DNA from: Clostridium sp.
GTDB taxonomy: Bacteria > Bacillota > Clostridia > Clostridiales > Clostridiaceae
Length of the DNA stretch: 64,000 nt
NCBI RefSeq assembly: GCF_026168755.1
Contig: NZ_JAPFDR010000009.1
Location: 1 to 64,000, forward strand
Direction: 5' to 3'
In this document: positions 30,804 to 41,764 of the stretch, piece by piece
How the letters are laid out: every line of letters begins with the position of its first letter
Position numbering within the stretch: the first letter of the stretch is position 1
Made by a program: the position numbers and the translations under genes
The notes under the pieces: generated by a model
The model's database searches: none
Told to the model about the DNA's origin: nothing
The model's input: only the letters and a program-made list of their open reading frames with translations

Positions 30804-32183
30804 CTATCGTTCCTTGATAAGTAAAGCTACGTTCTCAATATGCGCAGTTTGTGGGAACATATCTACTGGTTGTACTTCTAGTGTTTTATATCCATTTTCC
30901 TCTAAAATAGCTAGGTCTCTAGCTAGGGTACTTGGATCACAACTTACATATACAATTCTCTCAGCATCAATATTAGTTATAGCATTTAATAACTTAACAT
31001 CGCAGCCTTTTCTTGGTGGATCTACAACAACTACATCAGCTTTTACACCTTTATTTATTAAATCTGGTATAACAACTTCTGATTCTCCAACAAAGAATTC
31101 AACATTTTCAACGTTGTTTTCCTTAGCATTTATATTTGCATTTTCAATAGCTTGTGGAATTATTTCTACACCATAAACCTTCTTTGCTTTTTGTGATAAG
31201 AATAAAGTTATTGTTCCAGTTCCACAATATGCATCAAATACAGTTTCATCCCCTGTTAATTTAGCATATTCCAAAGCTTTACCATATAAAACTTCAGTTT
31301 GAGTAGGATTAACTTGGAAGAATGATAATGGAGATATATTAAACTTGAAATCACCTATATAATCACTTATAGTAGGTTCCCCCCATAAAGTTATACATTC
31401 TTGCCCTAATATCACATTTGTTGGTTTAGAATTAACATTTTGAACGATACTCTTTATTCCTGGTATATTATTAACTAGTAATTCTACAAACTCATCTTTA
31501 TTCGGTAGTTTACTTCCATTAGTGACTAGAACAACCATTACCTCATTAGTGGTAAATCCACGTCTAATCATTATGTGTCTAAGAATTCCAGTTTCATCAT
31601 AGTTTCCATCAATATTATATGGCTTTATATTATTCTTTTTTATCCATTGTCTTGTTAACTCAACAACCTTATCAGCCACTCCCTCTTGAATTAAACAAGT
31701 TTCCATATCTATTATTTCATGACTTCTTGGTGCAAAGAAGCCTATTTTCAACTCTCCATTTATCATACCTATAGGTAATTGAACTTTATTTCTATATCTC
31801 CAAGGCTCTTCCATACCTAATGGAAATTTAACTATGCTATCATCTAATTTTCCTATTTTAGTTATACAATCTTTTACTCTTTCAAATTTAAAATTTAATT
31901 GTTCCTTATATGTAGAGTGCTGTAGTTTGCATCCACCACACCTTTTATTTATATTACACTTTGCTTCACATCTTTCATTTGATGCTTCTAATACATCAAT
32001 TAACTTAGCATAAGCAAAATTCTTTTTAGATTTTACTATTCTCGCTTTAACTTTTTCACCTTTTAATGCACCTTCTATAAATATAGGAAATGTTTCATTA
32101 ATTTTAGCTATCCCTTCTCCTTCGTATCCTTGAGAAATAATATCAAGTATATATTCCTTATTTTTTTCTATCAAATCTATCAC
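30804..32183 (-). CDS. rlmD: 23S rRNA (uracil-C5)-methyltransferase, RlmD/TrmA family
   Basis: TRAM domain; CxxxxxCGGC Fe-S motif; [31 protein letters not shown]. Confidence 0.93.
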   Translation of the reverse strand: MIDLIEKNKEYILDIISQGYEGEGIAKINETFPIFIEGALKGEKVKARIVKSKKNFAYAKLIDVLEASNERCEAKCNINKRCGGCKLQHSTYKEQLNFKFERVKDCITKIGKLDDSIVKFPLGMEEPWRYRNKVQLPIGMINGELKIGFFAPRSHEIIDMETCLIQEGVADKVVELTRQWIKKNNIKPYNIDGNYDETGILRHIMIRRGFTTNEVMVVLVTNGSKLPNKDEFVELLVNNIPGIKSIVQNVNSKPTNVILGQECITLWGEPTISDYIGDFKFNISPLSFFQVNPTQTEVLYGKALEYAKLTGDETVFDAYCGTGTITLFLSQKAKKVYGVEIIPQAIENANINAKENNVENVEFFVGESEVVIPDLINKGVKADVVVVDPPRKGCDVKLLNAITNIDAERIVYVSCDPSTLARDLAILEENGYKTLEVQPVDMFPQTAHIENVALLIKER

Positions 32184-32499
32184 CTATCAATCTTTTTATG
32201 TTATTCTAACAAACTATTAATATTATATACCAAAGTACTAATCTAATAAACATGCCATATCTTTTTCGATAAAAAAAGTCACAGATATAGGTGTTATACT
32301 CAAATTATTTATCAATATTGGTCTTTCCTTTTTTCTTATCTTACAGAATTTTATAACAATAAATAATCACTTCTTTATAAATTTTCCCCATATTACTTTT
32401 TATCATTTCTGAAAAGAAACATTGGAAGAAAAATTATTTCCAATATTTTTTTAAAATGCTCTGTGTTTTTCAGAACAAACGAAATTGAATTCTATTCTT

Positions 32500-32908
32500 G
32501 TATCTTCATAAATTGTTAGTAATTACAATTGCTTTTTTCTTCGTATCCACCAGAAATCTGTCACATAAGCTTTTCGCCTCAGCTGAACAATCCATACAAT
32601 TCAAATCTGTAGCAGTTTTATAATCTAATTAACTTTCATGCAATTATAAAACTGTGATTCTGAAGGCGTGTAACCTATTTTGCTCAAAACCTTATTATTG
32701 TTTTTTGTAGCATCATTTCAAAAAATAAGGGCCTTCCCCACTGTTGGCTTAATTATACCAATCAGAACTCTGATCGTTGTAGACATTCCCAAACAATTAA
32801 GGCCTATAAAACCCCAAATGCCACTTTTGATTGTTTTCAAATTTAAATCAACATACCTCTTACTTTACCATACTATTTCGTTAGGTTGTTAGTTTCTATT
32901 GCATACAT
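32500..32908 (-). pseudogene. Decayed ABC transporter ATP-binding protein gene
   Basis: Translation MYAIETNNLTK*YGKVRG..; in another frame GFIGLNCLGMSTTIRVLIGIIKPTVGKALIF (degenerate Walker A), then CMDCSAEAKSLCDRFLVDTKKK; several stops/frameshifts. Confidence 0.75.
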
Positions 32909-33025
32909 TTGTCGTCCTCAACTCTACACATCAATTCTACGACACCACTACTGCATTCACACTCTGAATCTATACGCAAAAATATAATTACTATAAAAAA
33001 TAAAAAGATATCCTTCCTAATATCA

Positions 33026-34102
33026 TTATAAATCTAAATAGTAATCACCATCTTTTATTTTCCCATTTCTTCGAAGAATATAGTCGAAGAATAAGGATAA
33101 AGTAATCGGCATAGCAAAATGCAGCAACAGAACCCCAAATACTGTAATGGTATTTAGCCCCATATCAGTAAAAGTAAAAATCTGTCCTACAAACCCACAT
33201 GTACCCATACCTGCTCCGGCAGGTGTATTCGTCATTTTAAAAATACATGTCCCTATAGGTGCAATAATTGCAGATGATAATATGGTTGGCAATAATATCC
33301 AAGGATTCTTAATAATATTAGGCATCTGAAACATTGATGATCCCAGTCCCATTGCCATGACCCCACTCATTTTGCAGTCTCTATAGCTGATTGTTGCAAA
33401 ACCAACCATTTGCACACAGCATCCAATTGCTGCCGCACCTGCAGATATTCCTGATAATTTTAACATAATGCATAGAGCTGTACTTGATAATGGGGAAGTT
33501 AAAACCAATCCTAAAATAATTGAAACAATAATACCCATAAAGAATGGCTGCAGTTCTGTAGCCTCCATAATAACTGTGCCTATGCCTGTCATTAGTGCCT
33601 TAGCCAAAGGTCCTGCAAAAGTTGCAGCAATACTTCCTACTAAAAGGGTAACTCCAGGTGTTACCAAAATATCTACCTTGGTTTCTTTAAAAACCATTTT
33701 ACCAAACTCGGCACCAATCAGAGCTGATATTAAAGCCGCAGCTTCACCACCAACATTTGCTCCCAAAGCACCTGTAGCTATGCTTGTAAATAAAACTAAT
33801 GGTGGAGCTTCCAGTGCCCATGCCACAGCAACTCCAATAGCTGGTCCAACCAGTTTCATCGCTAATGCACCAATATCAACAAGATATATAAAAACATCAT
33901 GTTTTCCTAGCAAAGCCTGCCCCTGCTCGCCAATTGTTTTAAAAATCAATCCAATTATTAATGAAGCAAACACAGCCTGTGCCATTTGAGATAAAACATC
34001 TAATAAATACCGTTGTGGTGTAATTACAATATTTTTTCTCTCTAAAAATCCTGAAATTCTCTTCCCTTGTTCACTGAATTTTCCCATTATTTCTTCCTCC
34101 AA
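33026..34102 (-). CDS. PTS EIIC-like (PTS_EIIC_2 type) membrane transporter
   Basis: 358 aa polytopic; SSTALCIMLKLSGISAGAAAIGCCVQMVGFATISYRD. Confidence 0.7.
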   Translation of the reverse strand: MEEEIMGKFSEQGKRISGFLERKNIVITPQRYLLDVLSQMAQAVFASLIIGLIFKTIGEQGQALLGKHDVFIYLVDIGALAMKLVGPAIGVAVAWALEAPPLVLFTSIATGALGANVGGEAAALISALIGAEFGKMVFKETKVDILVTPGVTLLVGSIAATFAGPLAKALMTGIGTVIMEATELQPFFMGIIVSIILGLVLTSPLSSTALCIMLKLSGISAGAAAIGCCVQMVGFATISYRDCKMSGVMAMGLGSSMFQMPNIIKNPWILLPTILSSAIIAPIGTCIFKMTNTPAGAGMGTCGFVGQIFTFTDMGLNTITVFGVLLLHFAMPITLSLFFDYILRRNGKIKDGDYYLDL

Positions 34103-34308
34103 TCAAAAAATCTGCAGAATAGACAGCTCCATATCCCTATCTATCCCACAGATTATTTTAAAGGATAAAACATTTCCAAGGTCAATCACAAATTTAAAGA
34201 TAATTTTTAATAGTATTATGTAGTCAGCAAAGCTGGATAATCTATATTTTTTTCAATTACCTGATTAAGATAATTATTATATTTCTAATATTTTCTTTTG
34301 TAAAACCT

Positions 34309-35130
34309 TTAAATTATTTCAGGGTTTATTTCAACAGGAATTTGAATCTCAAAATAACGGCAGAACTCCTGATTTAAATAACCTCTTCCCACCAGCATTC
34401 CACTGACAGCTCCACTAATTTTATAACCCTTGTTAAGAGCATAATTAATTGCAGTATAAAAACATTCTTTATTCAGATTTTTCAAAGACCCTACACGAAC
34501 AATTGTACATAAACAAAACTGCTCTCCATAAATAAAATTCTCTAAATTATCAGGAATATTTAATTTATCATAATACTCCTCATCAGTTGTAAATCCCCAT
34601 TTAAGACAATTCTCTTTCAGTTCTACGCAAACATCAAAATAGAAAATATAATCATCAGAAAAAATTGTTTTACCTACATTTTTATCAGCAGTTATTTTAT
34701 CAAAATTCTCACCGTAACTGGAAACAAACTCAAATACACGTTTTCTTTTTATCTTTTTCACCCAATAATTTCCAATATTATATTTAATAATTTTCTGATT
34801 TTCAATAATTTCATTTATTCGCTGACGTTTCAGCAAAAGATAATCAATTTCATTATTCAATTTATTTTGATAGATGATCATGTTTCTCATCGACCGGTTG
34901 TGAAAATCATTATAAATTGTGTCTTTGATATCCTTGATTTTGATGCCCCAACTCTTATAGTGCAAACATTCAATTAGTGAAAAAATGTCAAAAATACTGT
35001 AGATTCTGTACTTACTTTTTTCATCTCTTACAGGAGCAATCGCACCGTACTTTTCATAATATCTTATCATTTCATTTGATAGATTTAATATTTCGGATAC
35101 ATCGCCTATTTTATATTGTTCATCCATCAT
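34309..35130 (-). CDS. MerR family transcriptional regulator with effector-binding-like C-terminus
   Basis: YKIGDVSEILNLSNEMIRYYEKYGAI HTH. Confidence 0.88.
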   Translation of the reverse strand: MMDEQYKIGDVSEILNLSNEMIRYYEKYGAIAPVRDEKSKYRIYSIFDIFSLIECLHYKSWGIKIKDIKDTIYNDFHNRSMRNMIIYQNKLNNEIDYLLLKRQRINEIIENQKIIKYNIGNYWVKKIKRKRVFEFVSSYGENFDKITADKNVGKTIFSDDYIFYFDVCVELKENCLKWGFTTDEEYYDKLNIPDNLENFIYGEQFCLCTIVRVGSLKNLNKECFYTAINYALNKGYKISGAVSGMLVGRGYLNQEFCRYFEIQIPVEINPEII

Positions 35131-35640
35131 ATCTCTCCATTTATATATTTTGTAATTTATGACTAAATTGGTTTATCCAACATCACGTTAACAAAATTAT
35201 AAACCATTAGCCACTTGCTTATCCACAATCTCCAACTTTTTCCATTTATATATCTGCCAGATAAATTGGAATTTATCAATCTTTTGATACATGAATATTA
35301 TAGCATTGCCATATCGTCATTCCTTTTCTGGTTTGTAAATAATACTTTTATCCCATGATTTATCAAAAGTTCAAGCATTACTTATACAACAGGTTGTTGA
35401 CAAATCTTGTTCTAAAAAATGTAAAGTAATCAATCAAGAAAACTACCTATTGTATATTATATATAAGAAAATGCACCTCATATTTGAAGTATTAATATCA
35501 CTTAAATTGTTATTTATAGTTTTTTTATATTGAGTCGCTTTAGTTCGTAGTAAATTAACTCTTAAAATCTCTTGTTATAGTCATTAAGCATAATGTTTAT
35601 AAGAATAATCTTAATTTATATTAATTTTTATGTAAAAAAA

Positions 35641-35664
35641 GACACCTTTCGGTGCCAAGTAATG
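35641..35664 (-). terminator. Intrinsic terminator
   Basis: GGCACCGAAAGGTGTCTTTTTTT on minus strand. Confidence 0.6.
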
Positions 35665-35863
35665 AAATCAGTTGCCTTTACCATTTTAATTCTTTCGAAC
35701 TATTATGATATTATCAATTATAACCTACTTTTTCAATATTAATTGTTAAGTTTTTGTTAACTTTTTATTTTTTATTATTTTTTGCTAGTCTATCTTGCAT
35801 TTTTACTGTCCTTTTCATTATCTAACGAATAATTTTATTCATTTTTGCAATTTATGACCAATA

Positions 35864-35922
35864 TATGGGTGTGCCTCCGGGGATAATCCATATATTGGAT
35901 TATCCCCGGAGGCACACCCATA
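35864..35922. repeat. Dispersed GC-rich palindrome, copy C (extended 59 bp)
   Basis: TATGGGTGTGCCTCCGGGGATAATCCATATATTGGATTATCCCCGGAGGCACACCCATA. Confidence 0.92.
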
Positions 35923-35958
35923 AAAAAAAGAAGTGTAATATTTACACTTCTTTTTTTA
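35922..35958 (-). terminator. Terminator after pyk
   Basis: AAAGAAGTGTAA..TTACACTTCTTT hairpin with T tract. Confidence 0.8.
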
Positions 35959-35965
35959 TGTCAAA

Positions 35966-37378
35966 TTATTCTACTACGCTTACTTTTAAAAGGTTAGTTG
36001 ATCCAACTTGATCTAATCCAGCAGCTATTACAACTGTATCTCCAGATTTAGCGAATCCATTTTCAACAGCTATCTTAGTAGCGTTAGCCATCATAGCATC
36101 TGTTGAATTTTGGTCTTCAGCAACTACTGGGTAAACTCCGAAGCAGAATGCTAAGCTCTTAGCAACTTTTTCACATGGAGTTACAGCTACGATTGGGCAT
36201 TCTGGTCTGCATTGAGAAATTCTTCTTGCAGTTGATCCACTCTTAGTTGAAGAAACTATTGCAGCAGCCTTTAATTCGTTAGCAGCATTGCAAGCAGCTC
36301 TTGAGATAACTCCTGATACAGCTGGAGTATGAGATTTAGCTTTAGAAACTGCAGTTTCATAGTTTAATTTCTTTTCAGTTTCAGTAGCTATTTTAGCCAT
36401 TGTTTGAACTGATTCTACTGGCCAATCTCCGTTAGCTGATTCTCCAGATAACATGATTGCATCTGTTCCATCTAATATAGCGTTAGCTACGTCAGAAACT
36501 TCTGCTCTTGTTGGTCTTGGGTTTCTCATCATTGAGTCTAACATTTGAGTTGCAGTTACAACTGGTTTTCCAGCAGCGTTACATTTTTCGATCATCATCT
36601 TTTGAACAGCTGGTAATTTTTCAAATGGAATTTCAACTCCTAAATCTCCTCTAGCAACCATTAATCCATCAGAAACTGCTAATATTGAATCTATGTTATC
36701 AACACCTTCTTGGTTTTCGATTTTAGAAATGATTTGGATATGTTCTCCACCATTTTCGTTTAATATTTGTCTGATTGTTTCAACGTCTGAAGCTTTTCTT
36801 ATGAATGAAGCAGCAACAGCATTAACTCCGATTTCACAACCAAATTTTAAGTCAGCTATATCTTTTTCAGTTAAAGCTGGTAATTTGATTGAAACTCCTG
36901 GAACGTTAACGCCTTTGTGAGTTGCAACAAATCCAGTGTTTTGAACTGTACAGTGAATTTTGTTTCCGTCAATTGATTCAACAGTTAATCCAACTAAACC
37001 GTCATCTATAAGGATAGTATCTCCTGGTTTAACATCATTAGCTAATCCAGCATAAGTTACTGAGCACTCTTCAGTATTACCAATAACATCCCCACCTGCA
37101 TGAACAGTGAATTTAGCACCTGCTTGTAATTCAACTTTCTTTGGATCAAATTTACCAGTTCTTATTTCTGGTCCTTTTGTATCTAACATAACAGCGATTT
37201 CTTTATTATGTTTCTTAGCTAATTCTTTAACTAAGTTTATTCTTCCTGCATGCTCTTCGTGATCTCCGTGAGAGAAATTGTGTCTTGAAACATTCATTCC
37301 TGCTTCAATTATTTGTGATAATATTTCTGGGTTTTCACTAGCTGGACCGATAGTGCAAATGATTTTAGTCTTTCTCAT
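35966..37378 (-). CDS. pyk: Pyruvate kinase
   Basis: MRKTKIICTIGPAS; ISKIENQEGVDNID; MVARGDLGVEIP. Confidence 0.97.
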   Translation of the reverse strand: MRKTKIICTIGPASENPEILSQIIEAGMNVSRHNFSHGDHEEHAGRINLVKELAKKHNKEIAVMLDTKGPEIRTGKFDPKKVELQAGAKFTVHAGGDVIGNTEECSVTYAGLANDVKPGDTILIDDGLVGLTVESIDGNKIHCTVQNTGFVATHKGVNVPGVSIKLPALTEKDIADLKFGCEIGVNAVAASFIRKASDVETIRQILNENGGEHIQIISKIENQEGVDNIDSILAVSDGLMVARGDLGVEIPFEKLPAVQKMMIEKCNAAGKPVVTATQMLDSMMRNPRPTRAEVSDVANAILDGTDAIMLSGESANGDWPVESVQTMAKIATETEKKLNYETAVSKAKSHTPAVSGVISRAACNAANELKAAAIVSSTKSGSTARRISQCRPECPIVAVTPCEKVAKSLAFCFGVYPVVAEDQNSTDAMMANATKIAVENGFAKSGDTVVIAAGLDQVGSTNLLKVSVVE

Positions 37379-37444
37379 TTAAAACTCTCCTTTAATCTCT
37401 AAATTTAATGTATTTAAAATAAATTATTAGCCTATTTATTAAAA

Positions 37445-38404
37445 TTACTTAGAAATTTCTTCTGAAATTTCATATAGCTTTTGATCAAAAGTTCTTTCTA
37501 AAGCTAAAGCTTCATCTATATCTTGATCGAATATTTCATTATTTTTGATACCAACAACTCTTGAAGTCTTACCTTCCATTAATAGTTCGATTGCTCTTGA
37601 ACCCATTCTTGAAGCTAATACTCTATCGAAAGCACTTGGAGCCCCACCTCTTTGGATATGTCCTAAAACTGTTGCTCTTGTTTCGATTCCTGTTTGAGCT
37701 TCTACATATTTAGCTAATTCTGAAGCTCCACCAACACCTTCTGCAAGTAAAACTAAGTTATGCATCTTTCCAGCTTTTTTACCTTCTAAGATAACTCTGC
37801 ATAATTCATCTTTATCATAACCTTTTTCTGGTGTGATTATATATTCAGCTCCACAAGCTACACCTGTATGAACAGCTATATCTCCACAATCTCTTCCCAT
37901 AACTTCTACGATAGATACTCTTTCGTGAGAAGTTGAAGTATCTCTAATTTTATCTATAGCATCAACTACAGTATTTAATGCTGTATCAAATCCTATTGTA
38001 TAATCAGTGTAAGTTAAATCATTATCAATAGTTCCTGGTAAACCTACTGTTTTTACTCCTAATTTAGATAATAATTTAGCACCAGTGAAAGATCCATCTC
38101 CCCCGATAACTACTAAAGCATCTACACCATTATCTGCAAGAATTTTTGCAGCTTCTTTTCTTACTTCTTCTTGTTTAAATTCTACACATCTAGCAGTTCT
38201 TAAAATTGTACCGCCTCTTTGAATTATATCTGAAACTGATGATCTATTCATTGGGAATAATTCACCATTAATTAATCCAGCATATCCTCTTTGTACTCCC
38301 ATAACTTCAATACCATTATGTATTGCAGTTCTTACTACTGCTCTTATTGCAGCGTTCATTCCTGGAGCATCTCCACCACTTGTTAAAACAGCTATTTTCT
38401 TCAT
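37445..38404 (-). CDS. pfkA: 6-phosphofructokinase
   Basis: [32 protein letters not shown]. Confidence 0.97.
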   Translation of the reverse strand: MKKIAVLTSGGDAPGMNAAIRAVVRTAIHNGIEVMGVQRGYAGLINGELFPMNRSSVSDIIQRGGTILRTARCVEFKQEEVRKEAAKILADNGVDALVVIGGDGSFTGAKLLSKLGVKTVGLPGTIDNDLTYTDYTIGFDTALNTVVDAIDKIRDTSTSHERVSIVEVMGRDCGDIAVHTGVACGAEYIITPEKGYDKDELCRVILEGKKAGKMHNLVLLAEGVGGASELAKYVEAQTGIETRATVLGHIQRGGAPSAFDRVLASRMGSRAIELLMEGKTSRVVGIKNNEIFDQDIDEALALERTFDQKLYEISEEISK

Positions 38405-38840
38405 AAAATATTCCTCCTCGATACTACTAAGGACTCTGCATGTCCACTCACTTTGAAATATTTGTTATCATATTACTATTTTGTTTATTATTAAACTTTT
38501 TACCACCTTATTTATTTTACTTGTAAACTGATAGTAATGCAACTAAAATAAATCTACTTCTGTCTAAAATTATCGTCTATTCATAAATTTATATATATAT
38601 TTTACCCTAAATTTATCGAAATTATATACATATTATTAATTATAATTTTATTCTTTGTAACTTTTTACATATGCTATTTTATTATATTTTTTCTGAAAAC
38701 TCCGCAAATTCAAGAATTTTTTATTATTGTTACTTAATTACCATTCATTTTCTTGAAATTTTTTTATTTTTAAAAAAAATTTATTTTATAAAATATTCTT
38801 TCAATTTATTTTTTTGTGAAATCTTACAAATTTTATAAAA

Positions 38841-38875
38841 AATATCTTCACAAATTCTTTTTTTGTGAAGATATT
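38841..38875 (-). terminator. Terminator after dnaE
   Basis: AATATCTTCACAAA..TTTGTGAAGATATTTTTT. Confidence 0.75.
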
Positions 38876-38894
38876 AAAACATTTTTGATTATTT

Positions 38895-41186
38895 TTATTC
38901 AACTACTTTTACATTATCGTCCCCAAAAAATTTTTTTAATTCAAGAACAACATCTGTATTTAAATCTATCCACATTTCTCTTGGCATTCTATAATTTTTT
39001 CTATCCCTTGAAGTAAATATATAAAGGGCAGAATCACCTCTATATTCTCTTATAGTCTCTATTAACTTAGGTTTCATTTCCTTTGCTTTTTGCAAATCAT
39101 CAACTCTTATATATAGTTTACTACTATTTACCTTTTCTAAAGCTTCTATACTCTCACAAATAAGCTTAGGTTCTTCATCTTCCTTTATACTAACTCTTCC
39201 ACTAATAACAACCATTGAATCTAAATTAATTAAATTTCGTACTTTATCTAAAGTTTTAGGGAATACTACAACCTCAATAACTCCTGTTAAATCTTCTAAT
39301 TTTAAAAATGCCATTATTGAATTATTTCTAGTTACCTTTTGGTTTACTTCTGCTAATATTCCTCCAAGTATTACTCTTTGATTATCTTGAATTAAATGTT
39401 CATCATCACTTAATCCATCCATAATGGCTTCATATGATTGAAATATTTTTTCTACTGTAGTTGATGTCATCATCTTTAAGCTTTTTTCATATTCATCTAA
39501 AGGATGACCTGATATATAAAGACCAGTCATTTCTTTTTCCATTGATAATAAATTATTTTTTGCAAATTCTTTTATATCTGGATATTTTACTTCTGGTACA
39601 TTTATACTTTCATCTGCCATACCAAAAAGACTAATTTGACCATCTATATTTCTTTTTTTATCACTAGCTACACTATCCATTAGTTTTTCATAAACAGCTA
39701 ATAATTTTGATCTAAATATTTTAAACTCATCAAAAGCTCCTGCTTTTATTAAACTTTCCACAGCTCTTTTGTTTATTGTTGATAAGTCAATTTTATTTAT
39801 AAAATCAACTAATGACTCGAATTTACCTTTATTTTTTCTAGCTTCAACTATTCCATCAACAACATTTAAACCAACATTTTTTATTGCTGCTAAACCAAAT
39901 CTTATACTATTTCCTTTAACAGTAAACTTTGAATAGCTTTCATTTATGTCTGGTGGTAACACTTGTATACCTAAGCTTTCTGCAAACTTAGTATAGTGTG
40001 CTACTTTTTCACTTATACCCATAACAGAATTAACCATTGCTGCTATTGTTTCTACTGGATAGTAATGCATTAAGTATGCTGTTTGATAGCCTATTACTGC
40101 ATAGGCTGCCGCATGTGATTTATTAAAAGCATACGAAGCAAAGTCCATCATCTGATCGAAAATTTCATTTGCCGCTTTTTCGCTTATACCATTTCTCAAA
40201 CAACCTGGTACTTCTACATTACCATCTTCATCTACTATTCCATATATAAAATTCTTTCTTTCTTGTTCCATAACACTGTGCTTTTTCTTTGACATGGCTC
40301 TTCTAACCATATCACTTCTACCTAAGGAATATCCCCCTAAATCTCTAACTATTTGCATAACCTGTTCTTGATATACCATTACCCCATATGTGACATCCAA
40401 TATACTTTCAAGTTCTGGCGTCTCATAATGCACACTGTCTTTATTTCTTTTACCCTCTATATATCTTGGAATTTCTGACATTGGTCCCGGTCTATATAAT
40501 GATATTCCGGCTATAATATCTTCCAAGCAGTCAGGTTTAAGCTCCTTCATGAATGATGTCATTCCTGGAGATTCTAACTGGAATACACCAGCTGTTTTTC
40601 CTTCACCAATCATGTTATAAACATTTTTATCTTCAAAATCTATTTTATCTAAATCGATGTCTATTCCTCTATTTTCTTTAATCATTTTAACAGCATCACT
40701 CATAACTGTTAAAGTTCTTAAGCCAAGGAAATCCATCTTTAAAAGTCCAAGCTCTTCTAATGTTGTCATATCAAATTGGGTTACTATCATATCTTCATTT
40801 CTTTGAAGTGGTACATATTCAACTAATGGTTTTGATGCTATAACTACACCAGCCGCATGAGTTGATGAATGCCTTGGTAACCCTTCTAGAGTCTTACTAA
40901 CATCTATTAATATTTTTACTCTATCTTCATTATCATATGCTGCCTTAAGCTCAGGATTTAAATCTAATGCCTTTTCTATGGTTATTCCAAGCATTGTAGG
41001 AATCATTTTAGCTATTCTATCAACTTCTGCATATGAGTAATTCATAGCTCTTCCTACATCTCTTAAACACAATCTAGCGGCCATTGTACCAAAGGTAATT
41101 ATCTGTGATACATTTTTAACTCCATATTTTTCAACAACATAATCAATTACTTCCTGTCTTCTTTCATAACAAAAATCCGAATCTAT
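38895..41186 (-). CDS. dnaE: DNA polymerase III subunit alpha (DnaE), exon 2
   Basis: Frame runs upstream of the ORF-track start: IDSDFCYERRQEVIDYVVEKYGVKNVSQIITFGTMAARLCLRDVGRAMNYS... Confidence 0.93.
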   Translation of the reverse strand: MDSDFCYERRQEVIDYVVEKYGVKNVSQIITFGTMAARLCLRDVGRAMNYSYAEVDRIAKMIPTMLGITIEKALDLNPELKAAYDNEDRVKILIDVSKTLEGLPRHSSTHAAGVVIASKPLVEYVPLQRNEDMIVTQFDMTTLEELGLLKMDFLGLRTLTVMSDAVKMIKENRGIDIDLDKIDFEDKNVYNMIGEGKTAGVFQLESPGMTSFMKELKPDCLEDIIAGISLYRPGPMSEIPRYIEGKRNKDSVHYETPELESILDVTYGVMVYQEQVMQIVRDLGGYSLGRSDMVRRAMSKKKHSVMEQERKNFIYGIVDEDGNVEVPGCLRNGISEKAANEIFDQMMDFASYAFNKSHAAAYAVIGYQTAYLMHYYPVETIAAMVNSVMGISEKVAHYTKFAESLGIQVLPPDINESYSKFTVKGNSIRFGLAAIKNVGLNVVDGIVEARKNKGKFESLVDFINKIDLSTINKRAVESLIKAGAFDEFKIFRSKLLAVYEKLMDSVASDKKRNIDGQISLFGMADESINVPEVKYPDIKEFAKNNLLSMEKEMTGLYISGHPLDEYEKSLKMMTSTTVEKIFQSYEAIMDGLSDDEHLIQDNQRVILGGILAEVNQKVTRNNSIMAFLKLEDLTGVIEVVVFPKTLDKVRNLINLDSMVVISGRVSIKEDEEPKLICESIEALEKVNSSKLYIRVDDLQKAKEMKPKLIETIREYRGDSALYIFTSRDRKNYRMPREMWIDLNTDVVLELKKFFGDDNVKVVE

Positions 41187-41764
41187 CTATTACTACCCTC
41201 TCTTTCGAGATACTTAAACACTACTTCTGTAGTGGGTATAGACTATATCTTCACCCACCGACCTTTATACGGTTTGGGCTGCCCCACTTCGCTACCATTT
41301 ATAATGAAACTCGACTCCTTTCAGTCGCTGAGTAAGTTCAATTTACAAAATTAAAATTTGGAATTTCACTTAAAGATAGCTACGTCCCCTCGGACTAGTC
41401 GTTGAACGTTTCCCTATTCAGGACTTCGCTGCTTATTACCCAATCTATTAATTTTTTAGCTTTCACGCTTAAGCTTATTTCATCTTTACGTTGTAGCATT
41501 AATAACTCTAAGGGCTTTCAAGCAATTCGAGGCTCTTTAAGCATATTATTTCTAATATGCACGACTATAAAGTTTAAAATGTAGATTTTAACTCAATATA
41601 TTTATTATATTTTCTACTTAAATAAGTTTGCTATTTTACTGCATGACATATTTTTATTTATATATAAATTAATAATTTTACTTTTATAATTATCTAATTC
41701 ATTTCTTTTCAAAACTCTACACCCCTAAGAAAATTTACATATTCTTAGTTTAAACTTTTTTATA
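41187..41764 (-). mobile_element. ORF-less group I intron in dnaE (578 nt)
   Basis: Core elements on minus strand: GTTCAACGACTAGTCC (R; P7 5') and GTGAAGATATAGTCTATACC (S; P7 3'), AAGCAGCGAAGTCC (P4/P6 region). 5' exon ends in U (GAU), intron ends in G; splicing gives MPD|IDSDFC. Confidence 0.9.

Noticed and set aside
33468-33989. 173-aa plus-strand ORF
   Set aside because: Antisense to the PTS EIIC-like gene; no start context or recognisable domain.
41402-41584. Plus-strand ORF inside the dnaE gap
   Set aside because: Antisense to the group I intron; no protein features and the minus-strand RNA core explains the region.
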